A stretch of DNA of 64,000 bases from an uncultured Ruminococcus sp. (GTDB taxonomy: Bacteria; Bacillota; Clostridia; Lachnospirales; Lachnospiraceae), in NCBI GenBank assembly GCA_900066355.1, contig FMEL01000006.1, positions 129,765 to 193,764 of the forward strand, given 5' to 3'. The notes under the pieces are model-generated. The model was not told the origin of the DNA. It was given only the letters and a program-made list of their open reading frames with translations, and did no database searches. The translations under genes and the position numbers were made by a program. Shown piece after piece: positions 43,295 through 51,507 of this stretch (positions are counted from its first letter, which is position 1; each line of letters begins with the position of its first letter).

Positions 43295-43414
43295 TTATCT
43301 CTTTCGGACATGTTTTTCGATGAGATCCAGTGCGGCATACAGCCCCATTGCGATCACGCACAGGATCACGATGGACATGAGCACCCAAGTGAGTTTAAAT
43401 AATCTTGCAGGCAT
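43295..43414 (-). CDS. small single-span membrane protein, 39 residues
   Basis: On the minus strand an ATG opens a 39-codon frame: basic start MPARLFKLTW, a hydrophobic span (VLMSIVILCVIAMGLYAAL) and a basic tail ending EKHVRKR. Charge pattern and length look like a real small membrane protein. No clear ribosome site precedes the ATG, which is the main doubt. A minus-strand terminator follows directly. Upstream TTGATT and TATCAT spaced by 16 nt are possible promoter elements. Function unknown. Confidence 0.45.
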   Translation of the reverse strand: MPARLFKLTWVLMSIVILCVIAMGLYAALDLIEKHVRKR

Positions 43415-43492
43415 ACGGATAGAATGTGATATCGTAAAATAGAAAATATGATATTATATATGTATATAAAATCAATGCGGAGGTATGCGTCT

Positions 43493-43585
43493 ATGGTGAA
43501 TGAAATAGATTTTATTGGGAAGACGGTTGAGTTCCTGGAGGAAGGGCTAGAGTTTGTATCTGAACTCGCATCAGTAATTCAGTAA
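43493..43585 (+). CDS. 30-residue acidic amphipathic peptide
   Basis: The ATG follows GGAGGT by 8 nt and opens a 30-codon frame (MVNEIDFIGK, TVEFLEEGLE, FVSELASVIQ). A helical wheel would place Ile/Phe/Val/Leu on one face and Asp/Glu on the other, as in phenol-soluble-modulin-like or leaderless peptides. An intrinsic terminator starts 3 nt after the stop. The site, stop and terminator together make a compact gene. It could also be a leader peptide, but no structural gene follows the terminator closely. Confidence 0.5.
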   Translation: MVNEIDFIGKTVEFLEEGLEFVSELASVIQ

Positions 43586-43587
43586 AA

Positions 43588-43616
43588 GAGGGGGTCTTCT
43601 GATCCTCTCCTTTTTT
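43588..43616 (+). terminator. terminator after the 30-residue ORF
   Basis: GAGGGGGTC (43588-43596) pairs with GATCCTCTC (43601-43609, two G-U pairs) around TTCT, then CTTTTTT. Confidence 0.8.
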
Positions 43617-43748
43617 ATGTATCCAAAACTTGACCTAATTTAACTAAATATATTTTTTTTGCTATTTTTGCTTCAAAATTACATATTAGAAATCAATAAG
43701 AAAAATATCATTATATTAAAAAAAAAATAGAAAATAATAAAAAAAATA

Positions 43749-43777
43749 TTGACAAGAGAATGTAGGGGTGCTATAGT
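43749..43777 (+). promoter_or_regulatory. leftmost element promoter
   Basis: TTGACA (43749-43754), 17 nt, TATAGT (43772-43777). The -35 context TATTGACAAGAGAAT recurs exactly at 60,806 and in part at 52,608. Confidence 0.75.
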
Positions 43778-43790
43778 ATAACCATAAAGA

Positions 43791-43897
43791 ATACATACAT
43801 AAAAACAAAAAATACATGAAAGAGTATACATACATGAAAAGCATACATATATAATTTAAGTAAGTAAATATTTTTGGCAATACAAATAAATACATAC
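43791..43897 (+). repeat. ATACAT iteron-like cluster
   Basis: ATACATACAT occurs at 43791-43800 and 43826-43835. Shorter copies are ATACATG at 43812, ATACATA at 43843 and ATACATAC at 43890. All are in the same orientation just after the promoter at 43749. Such direct repeats can be replication iterons or operator arrays. Confidence 0.4.
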
Positions 43898-44006
43898 GTC
43901 GCAGTGATGAATCATCTTTAGGAGGTATGAAAATCATTGATGAGAGGCGTATCCATAACATGAGCATATTGCACGACATCTGATGTAAATTTATTAATGC
44001 AGCTGG

Positions 44007-44015
44007 TGTTAAGAT
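44007..44015 (+). promoter_or_regulatory. extended -10 promoter of the structured RNA
   Basis: TGTTAAGAT is a TGn-extended -10 (hexamer TAAGAT at 44010-44015). It predicts a start near 44021-44022, exactly where the long closing stem begins. No good -35 is seen. Confidence 0.45.
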
Positions 44016-44020
44016 TTATG

Positions 44021-44234
44021 GAGCGGTTACTACGACAAAAGGAATAATAAAAATAGAATAAGGCTTTATCTATGGGAAGTTTCTCTGTGGATGAGTAAAA
44101 CAGCATCAAGTACATGAAGCGTGTTTATTCTCTATAGTTATATTTCTTATGGAAAGAATCAGTACCAGTTAGTGGTACAGGTCTACAAGCTTATTCTGCA
44201 AATTATCCTTTTGTCGTAGTGACCGCTCTTTTTT
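44021..44234 (+). ncRNA. 214-nt structured RNA closed by a 23-bp stem
   Basis: Bases 44021-44043 pair with 44206-44228 over 23 bp with a single U-G pair, and TTTTTT follows at 44229-44234, so the RNA ends as an intrinsic terminator. Inside, AGAATAAG-CTT (44055-44066, one bulge) pairs with AAGCTTATTCT (44187-44197), and GTACCA (44162-44167) pairs with TGGTAC (44173-44178). About 100 nt between could form smaller hairpins. No ORF of note is contained. The layout recalls long rod-like regulators such as 6S RNA, but I cannot match a known family. Confidence 0.65.
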
Positions 44235-44301
44235 GTTACCAAAAAATAAGCACAAATTAAGAAAGGAGAGTCGGATTAGAAAAATCCGGCAAAAAAGCAC
44301 T

Positions 44302-45132
44302 ATGACAAAACAGAACGCAATCGAAACCGTAACAAGCTATTTTGAGGAAATCGACACAAGAGCATTGGTTCTTGACCTGAAGACAACGAAAGATGCTGAA
44401 GCTGATTATGAAGCATCTAAGTATCTGTTTGGGGATCAGGATCCGGAAAGCGAGCCTCTGGAAAACCATGAAGATCTTTTGGAGGAAAATGAGAAACTTC
44501 TTATTGAATACTATAAGAAGCAGCCTGAAGAATTTTTTGCAGAGTGGAATGAGGGAAATCTCTTACTGATTATGGCAAGAGATTTGAAGAGCATTACCAT
44601 TAAGATCACCAAAAGTGGTCTGAACATAACGGAAATCCTGGAACGTACAAAAAGGATTTACGGAAACGTAAGAGACCGTTATTTTGATGGCGATAGGACA
44701 GAAGATATAGTTTGGTTTCTTAATTTTATAACAAGTGGAGAGCCTACAAAGGGAAATTACGGTCATGTACCTGTGAAAATTATGCATCGATGCTTAAGGA
44801 TGTATAAGAAGCAGGGATATGTAAATGGTAGCGTAGAGTTAACAGAAAAACTGGCTTCATTCTATAACATGGGACCTAATGGAAGAAAAAAACATCTTGA
44901 TTATATTCTGAATATTCTCGACCCTGATTGCACAACAACCGCTTACCATTGTGGGCTTGCAGAACATATGATAATCGGAAAAATGTTTGCGAAAGATCGT
45001 GCAGACGTAAAAGTGGATGTTGAAAAGTTGATAGAAGATTTTGACATTTTATTCGATCGGTCTGATGAGAATGCAATCAGAGAAGTCCTGAACCGTTGGA
45101 AACAGAACTTAACTAATGGATGTGAAAAATAA
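44302..45132 (+). CDS. unknown element protein A (paralogue of the next gene)
   Basis: About 276 residues, acidic N-terminal half, no signal or membrane span, no known domain recognised. The C-terminal half (GNYGHVPVKIMHRCLRMY, NGSVELTEKLASFY) matches the following gene in order and spacing, so the two arose by duplication. The start is uncertain: AAAGGAGAG lies at 44259-44266, then a CGGATT/AATCCG hairpin, and the ATG is at 44302. An in-frame TTG at 44233 or a non-standard start near 44274 would add about 9-23 basic residues. First gene of the long element operon, just after the structured RNA. Confidence 0.75.
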   Translation: MTKQNAIETVTSYFEEIDTRALVLDLKTTKDAEADYEASKYLFGDQDPESEPLENHEDLLEENEKLLIEYYKKQPEEFFAEWNEGNLLLIMARDLKSITIKITKSGLNITEILERTKRIYGNVRDRYFDGDRTEDIVWFLNFITSGEPTKGNYGHVPVKIMHRCLRMYKKQGYVNGSVELTEKLASFYNMGPNGRKKHLDYILNILDPDCTTTAYHCGLAEHMIIGKMFAKDRADVKVDVEKLIEDFDILFDRSDENAIREVLNRWKQNLTNGCEK

Positions 45133-45160
45133 TTTACTAAAGAATGGAGGTCAATGAATT

Positions 45161-45667
45161 ATGACAGAGGAAACAATGAAAAAGGAATTAAATGTAACAG
45201 AGGTACTTGATAGAGTGAAGGCTCTTGACAATTACGACAAAAGAGAGTTGTTTGCTGGACGCGGATATAAGCTGTATTACGTGACCGATGGTGATTTTGG
45301 GTGTCTGCCTGAAGCTGTAATGCATCAGTGTATCAGGATCTTCTTGAACCAGCATTGCGTAGATGGTTCTTTAGAACTTCCGGAGTGGATTGCATCTCTT
45401 CCACAAAAAACAATGTATGCAATGACGCGTCGCTATCTGGAATACATGATAGGAAATGATTCCTATTATTGTGATCGTGAATTTAAAGAAGATACAGTTT
45501 TAAGATTACTGCGCTGTATACCTCGAAATATCGATATAAATGTTAAGAGTCTAATGGAAGACTTAAATGTCTTGTTTGGCGGTGTAGGTGTCGAAAGCAG
45601 AAGAGAAATAGAACATCGTTGGACCCTTATAATAGCTGGTGTATACAGAAAGGATAAGGAGGCTTAA
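45161..45667 (+). CDS. unknown element protein B (paralogue of protein A)
   Basis: A 168-residue soluble protein. GDFGCLPEAVMHQCIRIF, DGSLELPEWIAS, a Tyr-rich stretch near residues 96-105 and the final SLMEDLNVLFGG...EIEHRW align with the second half of protein A; the long acidic N-terminus of A is missing. ATGGAGGTCAATGAATT precedes the ATG. The next gene starts 2 nt after its stop. Function unknown; the position upstream of helicase and DNA-modification-like genes suggests a role with them. Confidence 0.75.
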   Translation: MTEETMKKELNVTEVLDRVKALDNYDKRELFAGRGYKLYYVTDGDFGCLPEAVMHQCIRIFLNQHCVDGSLELPEWIASLPQKTMYAMTRRYLEYMIGNDSYYCDREFKEDTVLRLLRCIPRNIDINVKSLMEDLNVLFGGVGVESRREIEHRWTLIIAGVYRKDKEA

Positions 45668-45669
45668 TT

Positions 45670-47610
45670 ATGGCAATGACATCTATATATTACACAGAAT
45701 GTGGTCACTGGGGAAGACGCGACCTTAGTGGAAGTAGCAGAAGCAGAGAACGATATGCTGAATCCCTCGGCGAAGGTGAACTTTGTCCGGATTGCAAGAG
45801 AGAAGCTCTGCTGAAGAAAAGAGAAGCTGAAGTAGCAGAAGCTGTGAAAGCAGCAGAAGAAAAGAACTGGCCAGATTTACTCGGGTCAGAGAAACAGATA
45901 GCCTGGGCGACGACGATAAGAGCTCAGGTTGTCAATGGAGACAAAGATAATTATTGCTTTATCTATAAAGATAAAGTTTACAAACTTAAAAGAGAAGCTG
46001 TATCCGGGATTGTAGAGTCAGTTCTTATTAAGGAAAAGATCGATTCGAAATTTTGGATTGATAATAGAAATAACATAGAAGCAATTCGTCAGAAAGCTGT
46101 TAAAGAATTTTCTGATAAATATGCAGATGAATTTACAGAAATTTTGAAAGCAGCGGAAGAAATTGAGCCGAAAAATTTAAAATATATGAGTCGCATATAC
46201 GGTTTAGGCGCTGCAAGTATAAAAGAAGCTGTTGTTGCATCAATCACACCGATTCCTGGAACAGATAATTATAGCGAAAAGGTGGAAGGAAAAGTTATCA
46301 ATCTGTTTATATCTTCAAGGGGCGAAATCGACGCAGAAGAATTATACAATGAATCTTTTGAAATTCCGCAGATAATCAAAAAGATCAAACGCGAAATGAG
46401 AGCGGCTGATAAGGAAGATCTTTATGTCAAATTAGCTGTAGCATTCTTGGAAATGGGAATGGCGATTTACTTTGACTGGATAGAGGAAAATGAAGCAGGA
46501 AATATAGTAAGGGTCTATGAAAAAGAAAAGGAGTTGAGAGACAAGGCCTTAAAACTTGCTATGCCTAGCCAGGCGGAAGAAACGGTAAACCTTCTGGTTA
46601 TTCCAGATAATAGAACTGAAAATAGGGTAGTTGATATAAGCATTAGCAGTAATGCAAAAGAAGTCGTTATCCCGGTAATTGATGAACCTGGATTTAGAAA
46701 GATAGCAAGCGGTCTTGGCTTTATATGGAGTCCCGGATATTTTTCTAAAAAGATTGGTCTCAAGACAGGAAAAGCTTCTGATCTGATTGCAGAAGCAGGG
46801 GCTGCATATTTAAAAAATGGTTATGCAGTGGAATTTCCAGACGCTGAAAGCAAGAAGAAAGCAGAAGATGGAGATTATGAGAGAGATATTTTAAACAGCG
46901 TTAAGTATAGTCCTAAGATTAATAAGCTGCTTATATACACAAGATTCTATGAAGACTGTGATGCTGACGCACTTAAAACGATCTGCAGGAAAACACGTGG
47001 CTCTGAATATCATTGGAGCAGGGTTGCAGTGCCTCTTAGTGCAGCAGATATGGTTTTAGATTACGCAAAAAAGAATGACTATACTGTTTGTGGGTCTGCA
47101 AAAGAAGCAATAGAAGGGGAAAAGGCGTATATTGAGTCAAAAGAATTTGGTGAGGAGTACATCTTGTGTACTATACCAGACAAACTTATCGAAAAATATC
47201 CATCTTTACTTAAAAATATTAAATTTACTGGTAAAGAAGAAAAGGATGATATCGGTTTTGTCTCAGTGCATGTTGACAGGACTTTTGATGACGAAAAAAT
47301 TTCTCTTTCTTATAGTCTTATGGAAATGAAGTATAAAGATTATAAAAAGTGGAATTCGAGTCATGAAGAATCTGAACAGTTAATCCTTGCCGGCTATGAT
47401 GAAGAAACAAAGATTGCAAGAGTGTATGTACCCGATAAACGGAAAAAAGATCTTGAACCGGATCCAGAGACCTTGAAGAAGTACGGTGACAGAAATAAGC
47501 AAATATATCTTGTAAAAGAAGGATATGTAAAAGAAGCAATCCTTTCTGTACCGGAAGTTATTGATGCGGATGCATTAGAAGTGGAGGTGCCGAAATGTCT
47601 ACAGAATTAA
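45670..47610 (+). CDS. unknown element protein with N-terminal zinc-ribbon-like motif
   Basis: A 646-residue protein. The N-terminus has C11 and H13 (YTECGHWG) and C39/C42 (ELCPDCK), spaced like a zinc-binding ribbon. A charged helix follows, then LLGSEKQIAWATTIR, a motif I associate with other mobile-element zinc-ribbon proteins. The remaining 550 residues show no domain I know; two stretches (about 320-350 and 420-470) read like repeated alpha/beta units (GFRKIASGLGFIWSPGYFSK, RGSEYHWSRVAVPLSA). It overlaps the helicase gene by 16 nt, so the products are probably made together. Confidence 0.75.
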   Translation: MAMTSIYYTECGHWGRRDLSGSSRSRERYAESLGEGELCPDCKREALLKKREAEVAEAVKAAEEKNWPDLLGSEKQIAWATTIRAQVVNGDKDNYCFIYKDKVYKLKREAVSGIVESVLIKEKIDSKFWIDNRNNIEAIRQKAVKEFSDKYADEFTEILKAAEEIEPKNLKYMSRIYGLGAASIKEAVVASITPIPGTDNYSEKVEGKVINLFISSRGEIDAEELYNESFEIPQIIKKIKREMRAADKEDLYVKLAVAFLEMGMAIYFDWIEENEAGNIVRVYEKEKELRDKALKLAMPSQAEETVNLLVIPDNRTENRVVDISISSNAKEVVIPVIDEPGFRKIASGLGFIWSPGYFSKKIGLKTGKASDLIAEAGAAYLKNGYAVEFPDAESKKKAEDGDYERDILNSVKYSPKINKLLIYTRFYEDCDADALKTICRKTRGSEYHWSRVAVPLSAADMVLDYAKKNDYTVCGSAKEAIEGEKAYIESKEFGEEYILCTIPDKLIEKYPSLLKNIKFTGKEEKDDIGFVSVHVDRTFDDEKISLSYSLMEMKYKDYKKWNSSHEESEQLILAGYDEETKIARVYVPDKRKKDLEPDPETLKKYGDRNKQIYLVKEGYVKEAILSVPEVIDADALEVEVPKCLQN

Positions 47611-48887
47611 AGCTTACACAGCAGCAGGCGGAAGCCATAGGGCAGTTTCAGAAGTTAAAAGTGGGAGCACTTTTTATGAGGCCTGGGTGCGGGAAAACCC
47701 GCACCGCCGTTGAATTAGTAAATTACAATCATCCGGACTACCTTCTTTATATTACTCCACACAGCACAATCAGTAATATTCAGGATGAGTTGAATAAATG
47801 GGGCGTTGATTGTAAGTACGACGTAATCGGATATGAGACCTTGGCAAGTAGTGACAAGACTTACTCCGCGTATATGAAGAAAGTCGCCGAGCTGAAAGAA
47901 GCCGGAAAGAAAATGTTTATCATTGCAGATGAGAGCATTTTTATTAAAAGTGGAAAAAGCAAAAGGACTCGAAGAAGTAAGGAAATCAGAAGGTATTTCG
48001 ACTATGCTTTGATCCTGAATGGAACGCCGATCGTAAAGAATGAATGGGATCTGTTTAATCAGATGGACTTTCTTTCGGAGAGTATCTTACAGATGAACTC
48101 ATATGAATTTATCCATAAGTTTTTTGTTGAGCATGCAGAAAAAAGACATGGAAGAGTACACCGCTGGTATACCTTCTACGAGCCAAATAGACCGGCTCTT
48201 ACAAAATTATGTCAACCATATGTTTTTCAGGCTGATCTTGAGTTTAAGCATGAAGAGTCAGAAGAAGTTTCGTGGATCATCTGTGATTCAAATGAGTATG
48301 AAAGCGCATACGAACAATGGTCTTACGACTACGATTGGGGTAACACGGATAATATAGTATCACTTTTCGGAGAACTGCAGCGTATAGCAGCGGTTGCACC
48401 AGAAAAGAACAAAGAAGTTGCAGAATATATAGAAGGCAAGCCTGTTATATGCTTTTGCAATTATCTGGAAGAAATACGACAGATTCAAAAAAATCTGAAT
48501 GGTGAATGTTACGTTATAACTGGAGAAACAAAGACAAAAGTACGTGACGCTCAGATGAAAGATTTTAAAGAAAAAATGGACAAGCCTATGATAATGACCT
48601 TAGGAGTTGGATCCTTTTCCTTAAACCTTCAGTTTTGCAATGAGATTGTTTACAGCAGCATTTCTTTTAACTATGGAAAAATGGAACAGTCCCGATACAG
48701 GATAAAACGAACCGGTCAAGAAAGAGAGGTTGAATATACGTATATCTTAGGTGATTTCGGTATAAACAACATGATGTTCGCTAATATCGACGGAAAGGAA
48801 TCTTTGGCCGAGATTGTTAAAAGGCTTTTACAGAAAAAAGACATCGATGAGTTTAAAGAAGAGCTTAGAAAGGAGCTGGGAGCATGA
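47595..48887 (+). CDS. SNF2-like DEAD/DEAH-box helicase
   Basis: A 430-residue SF2 ATPase of the compact phage SNF2 type. Walker A is MRPGCGKTRTA (GCGKT at residues 31-35), motif Ib lies near YITPHSTISN, motif II is IADESIFIK with D111/E112, motif III is LILNGTPI, and the C-terminal domain has VICFCNYLEEI and a motif VI region YRIKRTGQEREV. It probably remodels or unwinds DNA or strips protein from it. It overlaps both neighbours (16 nt and 4 nt), which ties it to the zinc-ribbon protein and to the unknown protein that follows. Confidence 0.88.
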   Translation: MSTELKLTQQQAEAIGQFQKLKVGALFMRPGCGKTRTAVELVNYNHPDYLLYITPHSTISNIQDELNKWGVDCKYDVIGYETLASSDKTYSAYMKKVAELKEAGKKMFIIADESIFIKSGKSKRTRRSKEIRRYFDYALILNGTPIVKNEWDLFNQMDFLSESILQMNSYEFIHKFFVEHAEKRHGRVHRWYTFYEPNRPALTKLCQPYVFQADLEFKHEESEEVSWIICDSNEYESAYEQWSYDYDWGNTDNIVSLFGELQRIAAVAPEKNKEVAEYIEGKPVICFCNYLEEIRQIQKNLNGECYVITGETKTKVRDAQMKDFKEKMDKPMIMTLGVGSFSLNLQFCNEIVYSSISFNYGKMEQSRYRIKRTGQEREVEYTYILGDFGINNMMFANIDGKESLAEIVKRLLQKKDIDEFKEELRKELGA

Positions 48888-49903
48888 TTTATTTAGGACT
48901 CAGGAATACGGAAAAACAGAAGATCATCATTGATTATATCAGACAGAATGACATCAGGCACGTGGTGATCTTTTCTGGCGAAATCGGCGGACAGATTGGT
49001 AAGAAATCTGTCCGGGCACCCTCCAGAGCATTCCATCTGGATATTGAAGAGATTGGAAGAAATACAGAGCTGGAAGTCATCCCGTATCAGTACGGGGCAG
49101 ATGCTCCAAATTCCGTATCAGACAGGACGATTGAACAGTTCGGATGGGCAGAAAGTATTATGTACCGTGTATTTTACAATTTGCTCGGCAGGATCGATAA
49201 CAGCTATTTAATTATTTACAATGAATTTATGAGAAACAAAAACAGAAGTTCTTTGGAATATAACTGTGTTGCTAAGTACAGCACCCAGACAGAACATAGA
49301 CTTGTATTTGAATATTTTCCGATCATTGACGAAATTGAAGATTTTATGATTTTGGCTGATTTGGATAGTGGACAGGCATATAAGGGAATCGGAGTTAATG
49401 ATTTCAATTTTGAAAATATTAAGATTTCCGGAAACAGAAGAGAAATTGAAGTAAATGAGATAAAGGTACCGATTATTGAGAAAGACAAGTTAGCGTATAG
49501 AAAGAAAGCATTGAGCTTATTTGATAATTTAGGAAATAAAGACCCGGATACAGTACCTAGAGAATTGCACATTTGGAGTGGAAAACTGAAGAAATCAGCG
49601 ATTGATCCGGAGCAGCAGTATATAGCAAGAAACGCAAGGTTTAAGTTACCGAATGTAACTACATATAAGGAAGTACAGTTTGGCGATTATGTATTAATCG
49701 ATTTTCCGGCAAGGCAGCTGGAACTGAATGATTATTTGAGAATAACCGGAAATGAACAGTTGAATTATCTGTCATCCGGATTACCTATAGATAAAGTTTA
49801 TCTGCAGCAGGTGCAGGAGCTAAGAGAGAGGAGTGACGTGATTTATGGCAAAGCAGGTATATATGCCGGAGAATGTAAAGGAAGCACTGTTCCAGCGGCT
49901 TAA
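48884..49903 (+). CDS. unknown protein encoded between helicase and IbrA-like gene
   Basis: A 339-residue soluble protein that I do not recognise. It begins with a Rossmann-like beta-alpha pattern (MIYLGLRNTEKQKIIIDYI, then RHVVIFSGEIGGQIG). A later stretch has SYLIIYNEFMRN, resembling a Walker B-like strand, but no P-loop is seen. The start overlaps the helicase by 4 nt. Its 3' end overlaps the IbrA-like gene by 59 nt, so the last 20 residues are read over that gene's ribosome site. The context suggests it is an obligate partner of the helicase or the IbrAB pair. Confidence 0.75.
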   Translation: MIYLGLRNTEKQKIIIDYIRQNDIRHVVIFSGEIGGQIGKKSVRAPSRAFHLDIEEIGRNTELEVIPYQYGADAPNSVSDRTIEQFGWAESIMYRVFYNLLGRIDNSYLIIYNEFMRNKNRSSLEYNCVAKYSTQTEHRLVFEYFPIIDEIEDFMILADLDSGQAYKGIGVNDFNFENIKISGNRREIEVNEIKVPIIEKDKLAYRKKALSLFDNLGNKDPDTVPRELHIWSGKLKKSAIDPEQQYIARNARFKLPNVTTYKEVQFGDYVLIDFPARQLELNDYLRITGNEQLNYLSSGLPIDKVYLQQVQELRERSDVIYGKAGIYAGECKGSTVPAA

Positions 49904-50972
49904 TTACATTTTTGATGAGTTTGATAACATTCAGGTCTCCATTTCCGGAGGTAAGGACAGCACGGTTCTTGCATGGGCGGCTTTACAGGTCGCCCGGGAA
50001 CGTGGTCGTAAGATCGGGATTTTCTTCCTTGATGAGGAAGTAGTCTATCAGTCCACTGTGGAACAGGTCCGGTATCTAATGACACTGTATCCGGAGAACA
50101 CTATAAAGCAGTGGCTGCAGTTCCCGTTTAAACTCACAAATGCAACTTCGTTTTCAGATTCCCAGTTGATTTGCTGGGAGCCTGGAAAGTCCAAGAGCTG
50201 GATGAGGCATAAGGAACCGGACAGTATTAAGGCGAAACCGTGGTCGGAAGAGTCTGAAACGGTCGGAAACAAGACAAAAGGCTTCGGGTTTTACGATGTG
50301 ATTGATAACTGGGAACGTATCCATCCGGGAACTGCATTCCTGGTAGGCTGCAGGGCAACAGAGTCTCCGAACCGGTACAGGGCAGTGGTCAAGAATCCTG
50401 GATACAAGAGTTGTTACTGGAGCACGAAACTGAAGAAATCACCCGGAAGTGCCACGTTTTACCCGTTGTACGATTGGAATTTTCACGATGTATGGAAGTT
50501 TATCGCAGAAAATAATATCAGATACAGCAAGATCTATGATTACCAGTATAAGAAGGGTATGGGTATGCAGGAAATCCGGGTATCTTCCTTGATTCATGAA
50601 AAATCCTTTAAGGCACTGGTGGAATTACCGGAATTTGAACCGAAAACGTTTGACAGGCTGCTGAAACGTATCGATGGCATTCAGGTCGGCAATTTGTATG
50701 GAAAAGATGCACTTCTCTTAAAATGCCGGAAGCTGCCGCCGAATTTTAAAAACTGGATGGAATACAGGGACTTTCTCCTGCAGACCTATCCGGATGAAAG
50801 CAAAAAGTGGATCTTTGAGAAAAGATACAGCAACCAGTTAAACAACAACTATGTAGCCCGGCAGCAGTGCCGCCAGTTGATACTGGATGACTACGAGAAC
50901 AACCTGCCGATCCGGAATATTCCGGATCCGAGAGATGAGAAGATTAAGAAATGGAGGGAAATTTTGTTATGA
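49845..50972 (+). CDS. IbrA-like PP-loop (PAPS-reductase family, DUF3440) protein
   Basis: A 375-residue PP-loop nucleotide enzyme. The pyrophosphate loop SGGKDSTVLAWAALQ lies at residues 34-48, FFLDEEVVYQ follows as the next strand, and GCRATESPNRYRA and YDWNFHDVWKFI complete the DUF3440 pattern known from IbrA. PP-loop enzymes adenylate a substrate; DndC, of the same superfamily, acts in DNA phosphorothioation. IbrA and IbrB are known as a linked pair in enterobacterial prophages that affect expression of eib genes. The IbrB-like gene follows with a 4-nt overlap. GAGGAG lies 11 nt before the ATG. Confidence 0.87.
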   Translation: MAKQVYMPENVKEALFQRLNYIFDEFDNIQVSISGGKDSTVLAWAALQVARERGRKIGIFFLDEEVVYQSTVEQVRYLMTLYPENTIKQWLQFPFKLTNATSFSDSQLICWEPGKSKSWMRHKEPDSIKAKPWSEESETVGNKTKGFGFYDVIDNWERIHPGTAFLVGCRATESPNRYRAVVKNPGYKSCYWSTKLKKSPGSATFYPLYDWNFHDVWKFIAENNIRYSKIYDYQYKKGMGMQEIRVSSLIHEKSFKALVELPEFEPKTFDRLLKRIDGIQVGNLYGKDALLLKCRKLPPNFKNWMEYRDFLLQTYPDESKKWIFEKRYSNQLNNNYVARQQCRQLILDDYENNLPIRNIPDPRDEKIKKWREILL

Positions 50973-51505
50973 ATGCTGTACCAACAATTAAGACAAAGAA
51001 AGGCATTATCAAATTGCCTTGCATGATGCCGGTATTAGTACCTATGGAGAAAGTTATGGCTAACAACTACAATCCAAACCATGTATCTGAAAACAATATG
51101 TTGCTGCTCCTGCAGTCCATTATTGATAACGGATTCTGTTTTCCAGTAGTAACAATTTATGATTCTGAAATTGACCGTTATGTTGTAATTGACGGATTCC
51201 ATAGATACCTGATCTTTAAGGATTATCTGGAAGCGGATTGTATTCCGGTAGTAATTCTGGAGCACACCCTGGCCGAAAGAATGGCTGCAACTGTACAGTT
51301 TAATAGGGCAAGAGGTGTACACCAGACAGACCTTATGGGAGACCTGGTCCAGGCACTGGTTCAGCAGGGACTCACAGACGATGAAATCGCACAGCATCTG
51401 GGGATGAGCATGGAAGAGGTTTACAGACTCAAACAGATCACCGGTATTGCGGCACTGTTTACAAATCAGCTTTACTCCAAGAGCTGGGAAATGAGGGAGG
51501 AATAA
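50969..51505 (+). CDS. IbrB-like ParB/Srx-fold protein
   Basis: A 178-residue ParB-superfamily protein. It begins with a positioning strand (VPMEKVMANNYNPNHV), then the core DRYVVIDGFHRYLIFKDY and ERMAATVQFNRARGVHQ, and ends with a helix-turn-helix (LTDDEIAQHLGMSMEEVYRLK). This matches IbrB, partner of IbrA. ParB-fold proteins bind CTP or act as nucleases/modifiers; the role here is unknown. I chose the ATG at 50969, overlapping the IbrA-like stop (ATGA) and preceded by GGAGGG; the in-frame ATG at 50951 lies over that site. Confidence 0.85.
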   Translation: MNAVPTIKTKKGIIKLPCMMPVLVPMEKVMANNYNPNHVSENNMLLLLQSIIDNGFCFPVVTIYDSEIDRYVVIDGFHRYLIFKDYLEADCIPVVILEHTLAERMAATVQFNRARGVHQTDLMGDLVQALVQQGLTDDEIAQHLGMSMEEVYRLKQITGIAALFTNQLYSKSWEMREE

Positions 51506-51507
51506 TC

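Noticed and set aside
43791..43897. CRISPR-like array
   Set aside because: Repeats are only 6-10 nt, unevenly spaced, AT-rich, and no cas gene is present.
43927..43983. 18-codon frame after GGAGGT at 43,921
   Set aside because: The ATG directly abuts the ribosome site, too close for initiation, and the peptide has no notable features.
44021..44234. Retron msr-msd or group II intron
   Set aside because: Inverted repeats flank the RNA as in retrons, but no reverse transcriptase is encoded anywhere in the element.
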